Positions 56,061 through 64,000 of a DNA stretch of 64,000 nt are shown here, piece after piece. The notes below the pieces were generated by a model, which saw only the letters and a program-made list of their open reading frames with translations, searched no databases and was not told where the DNA came from. The stretch is taken from the NCBI GenBank assembly GCA_019096155.1, contig JAHCVI010000003.1, forward strand, positions 3,844,001-3,908,000, in the 5' to 3' direction. The first letter of the stretch is position 1. Every line of letters starts with the position of its first letter. This stretch comes from Staphylotrichum longicolle (taxonomy: Eukaryota > Ascomycota > Sordariomycetes > Sordariales > Chaetomiaceae). The position numbers and the translations under genes were made by a program.

Positions 56061-57696
56061 CTTGAATCCTTGCCGTGTTGCCGTGTTGCCGTGTTGCCCT
56101 GTTGCCGTGAAGCCTGGTCCGAGTTGTGCGCCTGGGGTGCGATGGGTGTTTTTGATGGTGTTGTTTCTGCTGTTTCTGCTCAGAGAGACGGCGGCAGCAG
56201 GATCGGGGTCAAAAGCGCAGCATGGCACCGGAGCAGCTCGTCTGGCGATGGCGGCGGTGTGCCGAGAGTGGAATGTTGGCGGTGGATGTCGTCGTGAGAT
56301 GTTGTTGGGTCCGTCGTCGTCTTTGGCAGAAAATCAAGAGTCGACGACTCCCTGCATGCGCCGCGCTCATGTGTCTGGGCTCTCTCTGGGCTCTCAGGGT
56401 GCAGCCAGTGGGGATGCAGGCAGGGATGCGAGCTTAGCGTGCGATGCTGCCAACCAGCTGCCCTGCGGCTTGGGCGGGGCGGTCCCCCAATCTTAAATCG
56501 TCAGCTCCCACCATCCAATCCCAGGGCGGTCACGGCGGGGGACGGGGATCGCAATGACAGGCCGCCGACGATCCGAGGACAAATCACCAAACGAATACAA
56601 CTCCAGGCTGCTTCTGTGGTGTCTCAAGATGGCCGCCGTCTAGCCTCCCTTTTTTTCCTTCTTTCCCCTTCGAAGCTGCCCGCCCCTGTTCTGACCGATC
56701 TGCCTCGCCCGTGCCACGGTTGAGGGATGCCCATGCTTCGCCCATGGCTGCGGTGCCCATCTTTGCGGGGGCGCAGATCTCTGATTCCCCGAGACTCCGC
56801 TGGCACCCGGGTCCTTGAAATCAATCTCAGACTGGGTCCTGGACGGCCAATGACCCTGCAAAACGACTGTGACGGCTGCTGAGAGGGCTGTGTCTTTTGC
56901 CGGCCAAATATGACACTACACCACGGAGCACACTACCCACCTACGGAGTAGTTGGCGGTGAGACCCCATCTCGGGCGCACAACTCACAATCGCGTGGGTA
57001 TCACCAGATGATATAGACAGGCAGGAGGAGAAAAGAGGGTCTCTCAAACATATCCCGTATGTACGGTATCCACGCTTCTGGCTCCCTCTGCTCCCCTACC
57101 CATGTCTCAGATGGCCCTAAATGGGCCGGTGCCCGCGTGGGCTGCCCGTGTCCGACACATCGCTGTGTTACTTGCCTGTACCTACAAATCACGCCGATAT
57201 CTGGCAATGACACCGATCCAGCTGCACGGTGGGTGGATCAAAGGAATGGCGATGAGGGAGCCGAGGGAGCGTAATCCGTAATCCGGAGGGTTCGGCGCAA
57301 GGTTGATCAGCAATACCCGTACCTGGAAGAGTAGCTGCAGCGGTGCGTCATCCGGGTGGCCTCCTCCTTGTTCCGCCGTGGCCGAATGCAGCCAGAGTTT
57401 GCGGCTGCGACGCGCATCCAATGCTCCGGTTGAAGAGGTCGAAAGCAGTGGGGACAACATCCAATGGTTGGGTTGGTGGCGCTAGCCCAGGCTGGGATGC
57501 GCCAGCCAGATCCCATTGGCCTGGGGGCTGGGCTGTTCCCAGGGATTCGGGGGTTGATGTTTGGGGGTTCGTTTATTTAACAGGGCAGCAGGGGCCACTG
57601 CTGCTTGCGTCCGTGGATCTCTCCGACTCCATCGTCTCTCCAGGTCCTCGATCTCACCACAATCGATTCGCCTTATACACAACCAATACCGCCATC
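56061..57696. promoter_or_regulatory. Divergent promoter between MFS transporter and CFEM protein
   Basis: This 1.6-kb gap lies between opposite starts. Just upstream of the MFS start lies an 8-bp tandem repeat (56071-56110). On the CFEM side, TTTATTTAAC (57571-57580) is about 120 bp before the start codon and may serve as a TATA-like element. No gene recognised. Confidence 0.5.
56071..56110. repeat. TGCCGTGT tandem repeat in the MFS leader
   Basis: Five near-perfect head-to-tail 8-bp units (TGCCGTGT, the fourth reading TGCCCTGT) lie 11-50 bp upstream of the MFS start codon. Confidence 0.85.
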
Positions 57697-58423
57697 ATGA
57701 AGGTCCCCGCTGCTCTCCTCACGCTCGCGATGGCTGGCGCTGCCGTCGCCCAGGGCGGGCCATCGCTCCCCACCTGCGCTGTGTGTTGCCCGTCACGTCT
57801 GATCTCTGATGGAGCGCATCCGCTAACCTGCATGCACCATTCCAGCAAAGCTGCGCCGACAAGTTCCTGACTGGCGGCATTGGCAACTGTGGCAGCGATC
57901 CTAAGTGCATCTGCAGCGACAAGGACTTCCTCGGCAGCATCGCCTGCTGCCTGGTCGGTGTCTGCGACGCCCCGTCGCAGAGCTCGGCCGTGGCCTTCGC
58001 TGCCAGCGTGAGTTGCCATCCCAATCTTTTGCAGATGCGCCGCGCCGGCGGTGACAGCATAGAACCTGATCCGCTGACATTTTCTGCCTTTCACTTGAAC
58101 AGCTCTGCAGGGGCTTTGGCGTGACCGACCTGCCGACCGCCGTCGCCTGCTCCACGGCCACGGGCGGTGCCGCCACGGGCGCCGCCGCCACCACCACTCC
58201 GGCCAGCGCCTCGAGCACCGAGTCCAGCGCCGCCTCGTCCGCCGTGACCGGCAGCGGCAGCAGCAGCGGTAGCGCTCCCACCAACACTGCCGGCACCAGC
58301 CAGGCCCCGGCTGCCACCGCCGCCCAGAGCACCAGCAAGAGCACCAACTACGGGCCCCGGCCCACCGCCGCCGCTGGTCTCGGTGCCATTGGTGGCATCA
58401 TGGCCGCGGTTGCGCTTCTCTAA
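57697..58423 (+). CDS. CFEM-domain GPI-anchored cell-wall protein
   Basis: Secreted CFEM protein; family members bind haem or act at the cell surface, but this one's ligand is unknown. Exons: 57697-57780, 57846-58007, 58103-58423; 188 residues. The signal peptide MKVPAALLTLAMAGAAVAQ is obvious. The CFEM spacing is met: PTCAQSCADKF, GNCGSDPKCICSDKDF, ACCLVGVC and, 15 residues on, LCRGFG. One cysteine is doubled (ACC), giving nine in the core rather than eight. The Asp of GSD, which serves as haem ligand in Csa2-type proteins, is present. A long Ser/Thr/Ala-rich stalk follows and ends in a hydrophobic tail (GAIGGIMAAVALL), as expected for GPI attachment. Introns are 65 and 95 bp. A TATA-like element lies upstream. 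Confidence 0.95.
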
Positions 58424-58882
58424 GCGCTCCCAAAAGGATAATCTCCCCCGTTTGTTGAACGGCGGCGCAACAATTGGCCGACTGGGGGGCCTGGATATCC
58501 GGCGCTTAGGGAGAGAACAGTCTGACGATGATTACCGACGCTGTGTGGTGGTTCGGTTTCTGTACATCATGTATAATTCCGTCTGCGTCTTGAGGCAATG
58601 GCTGTGATGCAGCATGCCACGCATGTCTGCGGCACACGGCCCACTAATGTACGCGGGAGGCTTGCCCTCCAGCTTTATTTACGAGCCGAGCAATAATTCA
58701 ATTAATATCACCTGCTGCACGAAGAATGAATAGCTTGCTCCAAAGGGGTCCTCACGGACTCAAGAGCCACTGACCCAGAACATCCATCCCATGGAACCCA
58801 CATGCCATTGTTCCCTCCGGGTATCGCTACCGACCGTCCCATGTAAACGCCATCCGATCTCCATCTCCCATCTTGCGTCATC
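58424..58882. other. Convergent intergenic region
   Basis: About 460 bp between the 3' ends of the CFEM gene and the PCI-domain gene. Nothing recognised. Confidence 0.6.
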
Positions 58883-60212
58883 TCACCGCCCCTGAACTTT
58901 GCGTATCACAACCCTCGTCCCATCCAGCTCCCACCCAACGCTGTACTGCGTCTTCAGCTCGGCCCAGCCCACCCCCGTCTGCGCCTCCAGCACGTCCACC
59001 GGCACGGAGAGATACGCCCGGCCAAACGCCCGGAGCGTGTGGCCCCGGACGCGGCCCTCGGCAGACTCCATCATCTTGGCCCGGTACCCGTCCACCTGCT
59101 TCTTGACGCGGCGCCACGCGACCCAGTTGTCGCCCGCCAGGGCGCGCAGCACGGCGTCGACCTTGGCGTCGCCCACCCGGTACCGGTTGCGCAGCGCGTA
59201 CGCCTCGGCCAGGTCGCCGCGGCGGCAGGCCGCGTCGAGGATCAGGTAGGTGACGACCTCGTGCAGCTCGACGGGGGTCAGCTCGCCGTCTCCGCCGCCG
59301 CCGCCGCCGCCGATACTCACGCTTGCATTCCCCAGATGGGAACCACCCCGCCTACCAACCCCCAGCCCGCCCCGCCCCCTGTACTCGTCCCTGTCCCTGC
59401 CCCTGCCCCTACCCCAGTGCCAGTGCCAGACCCTAACCCGCCCCCGACTCCATGCCTGTTCCCGTGCAGACGAAGCAAATGCAGCAGCCCGGGGAGGTAC
59501 GTCTCCCACGCGCCGGCCAGGATGCCCAGGCGCACCGAGAAGAGGTAGGCTTGCGTGGCGAAGTGGTCGCGCCGGTGCGAGGCGAGGAGGGCCTCGCGCA
59601 GCTTGCGGAGGGCGGAGAGGATCTGGGCGAGGGACTCGGCTTCTTTTTCTTTTGTCCTCGCCGTTTCTTTTTCTTTTGTTGCTGTTGGTGTTGTGGGGGG
59701 CGGTGGTTGTGGTGGTGTCGTTGTTGTTGCTGCTGGGTTGGCCGGGGTTGTGGAAGAGGACGAGGTTGCCGAAGAGAGGATGGAGGTGATGGAGCGGGTG
59801 GAGTGGGTGGGTGACAGGGGCGTGGGCGTGGGCGGTGTCGGGTGTGATTCAGAGGGCGGCTGCTGTGGCGGAGGGAGGGGCGAGGACGGAGAGGACTGGG
59901 AGGAAGAGAGGGAGAGCTGGGCGAATTGCTTCTGCAGGCTCGCGCGGTCGCCGGCCGAGGTGCAGAAGGCGAGGTAGCGCGAGACGATGAGAGCGTAGTA
60001 GGATTCTTGGGCTTTGAAGGAGAGGAGTCTGCGTGGCACGCGCGGGGGCGCGTTAGTAAACCACAACTCTTGATGGACACGGAGAGAGGGAAGGAGAGGG
60101 CGCACCTCTTCTCGCCTTTGGATGGCAGGCCGTACTCGGCGAGCGGGTCAAGCTCGACCGGCTTCAACCGGGACGGGTGTCCCGAATGCGTTCGACCGGG
60201 TTTTCTCTGCAT
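58883..60212 (-). CDS. CSN8/PSMD8/eIF3k-like PCI-domain protein, middle uncertain
   Basis: Probable scaffold-type helical protein of the CSN8_PSD8_EIF3K group; its complex is not known. Exon 1 is 60212-60106 (MQRKPGRTHSGHPSRLKPVE, later AEYGLPSKGEKR). A 77-bp intron leads to exon 2 at 60028 (LLSFKAQESYYALIVSRYLA, FCTSAGDRASLQKQFAQL). After a Ser/Thr/Pro-rich insert come EAESLAQILSALRKLREAL, FATQAYLFSVRLGIL and ETYLPGLLHLLRLHG. The C-terminal part lies in another frame: GELTPVELHEVVTYLILDAA, LAEAYALRNRYRV, GDNWVAWRRVKKQVDGYRA and ending TRVVIRKVQGR at 58883. Between about 59460 and 59280 is a G-rich repeat where the frame must change by one base. No good intron fits: the GTGAGT at about 59322 gives an intron of only 39 bp. 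A missing G in the low-complexity tract would explain it. Order and spacing favour a single gene. Confidence 0.65.
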
Positions 60213-60639
60213 TGGAACGGTGTTGTGCTGTTTATGTCTTTTGGTGAAGGAGGTGAGCTGCAGTTCCCGTGTCGTGCCCCGCCAGATGATGCAGTGGAAC
60301 ACCCCGCGGTTGGGGAAGCTGGGCGATAGTTGCCCCGCCAACCTGCGAGTCAGGGGCACTTACACGCCGCCCTTGGGACGAGAGAATGAAGGGACCGTCT
60401 AAACTTCAGTCAAGGAACCAGAAAACTCTGTTCGCAGACATTGGGATGTTTCTCAGACTTTTCGTATTGGCACAGATCTCTCTTCACTTGAATCATGCGC
60501 ACGGAGCAGTCATTAGTCAACCGCCTATGATTGATCTGATCCATCAACCTCACGCAACTATTCCTTCCATCTTGACACCCAACCATTCCACCCACCCCCA
60601 ACCCACTTACACCCCTCAAACCGGACCCCTGCCCCCTAC
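60213..60639. other. Intergenic region
   Basis: About 430 bp upstream of the PCI gene and downstream of the P450 fragment. Nothing recognised. Confidence 0.5.
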
Positions 60640-61128
60640 CTCAATATCCTCCACCACCAGGCCCATCGCCCGCTTCGATGCCGAGTACACCACCCTCCAC
60701 CTCCTCCCGGGCTCCCTCGGCCGCAACTCAACCTGAATATCCTCATCAATGACCCGCCATTGCTTCTGCAGCTCGGGGATGAGCTCGGTGGCGTTGACGA
60801 CATAAATGCGCTGGAACGGCAGGCGGAGGGTGTAGATGGGGAGCCGCGTCGTGTCCCTTGTGTCGTGTCAGGCCGCAACGTCTCGCCTCTTGGAGGCAGT
60901 GGACAAACCTGAGACGGATGTAGAAGCGTGATTTCTCGCGAATCATACCAGCCAATGGCTGAATGAACGGGACCCCCGTAAGGATGGCTGGTGGTTCTTT
61001 TGCATCCTGGGTCGCGCGGAGCAGGAGGCGGAGGAAAATGTAAGTGGCGACGACACCCCCGAGGAAGAGTCCAACGGTAGATGTTATTATTCCAGACCTT
61101 CAGGGTACTACTTCAGGTAAGCGAGCAT
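60640..61128 (-). pseudogene. Truncated cytochrome P450 relic (N-terminal part only)
   Basis: The minus strand encodes the start of a microsomal P450 and nothing more. From 61128: MLAYLK, then an in-frame stop, YPEGL, and a slip into the frame of STVGLFLGGVVATYIFLRLL (membrane anchor). After it come GVPFIQPLAGMIREKSRFYI and, after a plausible ~50-bp intron (about 60908-60859), TRLPIYTLRLPFQRIYVV and NATELIPELQKQWR, typical of the beta-1 region. The homology ends near 60640 with SKRAMGLVVEDIE and a GTAGGG donor. No I helix, ExxR or haem-binding Cys motif occurs downstream; the next gene begins only 428 bp away. The piece is therefore a relic of roughly 130 codons. Family (CYP7/8-like fungal group) is a guess. 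Confidence 0.7.
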
Positions 61129-61140
61129 GTGCTGAGATAC

Positions 61141-62118
61141 GTAGAGGGGGGGATGATATCTGAGGCTCCAGCTCATCAAGAGCATTGTTCTACTTGAATA
61201 AGCATGCGGGATTCAGGGTTTGAGGCCGTTGGATGGCTGACAGCAGCAGCCTTGTGCTGTGCCGCATGCGCACCGCGTGCTGCGTCCCTTCGTCGTCCAT
61301 CCTAAACGTCAAAACACACCGGCCGCTTTCGGTCGTCGAGGATTGTCCGTGGTTGGGATTGCTTCAAGAGACGGACGAACCAAACGGAGCTCGAGGCGTC
61401 ACCATGCCCCGCGGTGGTTTTGATAAGCTACCGTACCATAGATCTTGTTCCAAAACAATGCAAATGAAAGTTATTGAGGAAAAAGAAAGAAAAGACTGGA
61501 AGAGAAAAGGAAGGAAAACGAGAAAGAAAGACCAAAAAAAGATCCAATGGTCTTGGAATCCGTTTCACGCTATTCCATCAAATATTCGGACTTTCTAATT
61601 ACCGTACCTTTGTTGAGAAACGGAGATGTCTCGATTGTTTCAGTGACTTTTGGTGGATGGGCAAGGAGACCAAGAAGTAACCGAACCCCACCATCTCGAG
61701 TGTGGGGAACCCTGGCCGAGATGATCCAGTCCCCCGGATTTCCCTCCCCGCAAAGTCGGGTCCCGACCCGGCTCCATCCATTGACTTCCCGCTCTCAAGG
61801 GCGTGAGGTTGATTGATCATGCTCTTGCACCAAATGCCGTATTTACGAGGACATGCCAATTGGCATTGCAGCTTGAGACCAGGGAAACGAAATAACGTTA
61901 GGACAAAACAGAGCCCAGGTCTCCAAAGTTCAAACAAGCCAGGGCGGGGTAGAGATCGTCGGGTTCCGTTTAGGGATTTGCCTCGGCATCGCTGCTTGGT
62001 GCCGCGTTTTAAGCAAGGCCGAGCTCTTGTAAGCGGTACTCCCAAGATGCCAGCGCTTTCCCACTCGCACCAGTCTACCAGCCTATGACTCTATCGACGT
62101 AGAGCATCGCAGCCCAGC
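61141..62118. other. Intergenic region upstream of the SDR gene
   Basis: About 1 kb with an A/G-rich block (61465-61550) and no recognised gene. Confidence 0.55.
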
Positions 62119-63057
62119 ATGTCCGAACGCATCAGCCAGATCTCCCGCCAGCTCAACTACCCCAAGGGGCTTCTCGCGGGCCAGGTCGCCATCATCACCG
62201 GGTCTGGCCAAGGCATTGGCGCCGAGTGCGCGAGGTTGTTTGCCAACGAGGGCGCAAAGGTGGTCGTGTCGGACATCGACGCCGCCAAAGCCGAGGACGT
62301 GGCCGGCAAGATCCGCGCCAGCGGTGGCCAGGCATTAGCTGTCGCCGGCGACCTGCTCAAGGACGAGTGTATCACGGACCTCGTCAAGAAGGCAGCCGAC
62401 TTTGGCAACGGCAAGATCCACACATCGTCACAATGCCGGCTTCACCTGGGACGCCGTCATCCACAAGGCAAGCTCACCCCCCGTCTCAACCACTGCAACT
62501 GCCCAGACGAGACTCGGTTGACTGACACGCGCCCTCAGATGACGGATAAGCAATGGGACACGATGCTTAATATGCACGGCACCGTGCCCTTCAAGCTGAT
62601 CCGGGCCGCGGCCCCCTACTTCCGCGTCAAAGACGGCGAGCCGCGCAACATTATCAACATCTCGTCCACCTCGGGCCTGCACGGCAACGCGGGCCAGCTG
62701 AACTACGCCATGGCCAAGGCCGGCGTTGTCGGCCTGAGCAAGACCATCGCCAAGGAATGGGGCCCTGCGTACGGTGTGCGCGCCAACACCATCGCGTTCG
62801 GCCACATCGAGACGCGGTTGACGGCCAACAAGGAGATCGGCGCCTTCGTCGAGGTCGACGGGCAAAAGGTGGCGCTGGGGATTCCCGAGAAGCAGAAGAG
62901 CGCGGCGGCTGCTGCCGGGCTGCTGCATGCCGACATCCCGCTGCGCAGGCCCGGGACGGCCACCGAGGCGGCGAGCGCCGTGCTGGCCATTGCGTCGCCG
63001 CTGAGCTCGTACATCAGCGGGCAGACGATCAGCGTGACGGGCGGGCGGAATATCTGA
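62119..63057 (+). CDS. Short-chain dehydrogenase/reductase (FabG-like) with GC-AG intron and frame slip
   Basis: NAD(P)-dependent oxidoreductase of the classical SDR family; substrate unknown, similar in layout to 3-oxoacyl-ACP reductase-like fungal proteins. Exon 1 starts at 62119 (MSERISQISRQLNYPKG) and ends at 62467; exon 2 is 62539-63057. The cofactor loop TGSGQGIGAECARL and VVVSDID are clear. The NNAG motif is present but out of frame: the text reads GKIH then TSSQCRL, while the frame over gives NAGFTWDAVIHK up to the splice site. Two lost bases, one C near 62421 (CAC CAC) and one A near 62430 (GTC AAC), restore HHIVNNAG. The intron 62468-62538 uses a GC donor (AAG|GCAAGC). Exon 2 has NISSTSGLHGNAGQLNYAMAK, with the catalytic Ser, Tyr and Lys, GPAYGVRANTIAFGHIETRL and the end SGQTISVTGGRNI. 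About 290 residues. Confidence 0.9.
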   Translation: MSERISQISRQLNYPKGLLAGQVAIITGSGQGIGAECARLFANEGAKVVVSDIDAAKAEDVAGKIRASGGQALAVAGDLLKDECITDLVKKAADFGNGKIHTSSQCRLHLGRRHPQGKLTPRLNHCNCPDETRLTDTRPQMTDKQWDTMLNMHGTVPFKLIRAAAPYFRVKDGEPRNIINISSTSGLHGNAGQLNYAMAKAGVVGLSKTIAKEWGPAYGVRANTIAFGHIETRLTANKEIGAFVEVDGQKVALGIPEKQKSAAAAAGLLHADIPLRRPGTATEAASAVLAIASPLSSYISGQTISVTGGRNI

Positions 63058-63256
63058 GGTAGTGAGTGACGTGGAGGATGAGACAACCCTATTCAATTGC
63101 ATCGAAACCACAAAACGCCCACGTAGAACCAGCTTTCCACATTCTTTGTTGTTGTACATTAACCCCTTTTGCCCACCGTTCGTTGGTATCTCTCAAGAAT
63201 TAATTGCCCGCCCAACCACCTCCCCTTCCCGCGCCCCCCCCCTCTTTCCCTCCCCT

Positions 63257-64000
<744 letters not shown>

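Noticed and set aside
54553..56496. A 647-codon plus-strand frame
   Set aside because: Antisense to the MFS transporter and runs into its promoter; low-complexity Gly/Glu/Ala composition.
59302..59341. GTGAGT-AG pair as an intron joining the PCI-protein halves
   Set aside because: The intron would be only about 39 bp, shorter than any other intron in the window, and lacks a branch site; a base loss is simpler.

Overview
The window is nuclear DNA from a filamentous ascomycete, most likely a Sordariomycete and possibly near the Sordariales/Chaetomiaceae. The grounds are short introns (mostly 48-95 bp) with GTRAGT donors, CTAAC-type branch points and YAG acceptors; strong G/C preference at third codon positions; a head-to-head pair of myosin-motor chitin synthases; a fused Egt1-type ergothioneine enzyme; and CFEM, MFS and SDR genes typical of Pezizomycotina. 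Species assignment is inference. All products were read by eye; no database search was run.

Layout: 1-11.9 kb holds the class V chitin synthase (minus, runs off the left edge) and the class VII chitin synthase (plus), sharing a 3.4-kb divergent promoter. 13-20.4 kb holds a mitochondrial PDK/BCKDK-family kinase, a 71-residue I9 peptidase inhibitor built from four exons, and the ribosome-assembly GTPase BMS1. 21.5-27.7 kb holds an unrecognised poly-Q protein, a PflA/AslB-like radical SAM protein, a NECAP-family endocytic protein and eIF2B-alpha. 28.3-31.9 kb is a 12-exon egt1. 31.9-36.2 kb is gene-poor and contains a decayed fragment of a GAR-synthetase (purine) gene. 36.2-48.1 kb holds a double-GFA protein, ribokinase, a C2H2 zinc-finger regulator, eIF3j and MDM31. 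48.6-58.4 kb holds PNO1/DIM2, a Rad60/Esc2-like SUMO-domain protein, a peroxisomal 2,4-dienoyl-CoA reductase, a DHA1-like MFS carrier and a CFEM GPI protein. 58.9-64 kb holds a CSN8/PSMD8/eIF3k-like PCI protein, a truncated P450 relic, an SDR and the 3' part of dolichol-phosphate mannose synthase.

Most genes are unrelated housekeeping genes. The meaningful local groupings are the chitin synthase pair, the ribosome/translation genes (BMS1, PNO1, eIF2B-alpha, eIF3j; not adjacent to one another) and several divergent promoters. I found no secondary-metabolite cluster, CRISPR array, rRNA, confident tRNA or intact transposon.

The most useful observation is technical. Conserved proteins are interrupted by 1-2 base frame slips, mostly explainable as lost bases in short homopolymers: clearly in the class VII chitin synthase, the NECAP protein and the SDR, and probably in the poly-Q and PCI proteins. 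These look like assembly errors, or compensating indels, rather than dead genes. By contrast the GAR-synthetase and P450 fragments look genuinely decayed. I did not find a convincing undescribed biological system; the best biological leads are the egt1 micro-exons, the two GC-AG introns and the two gene relics.
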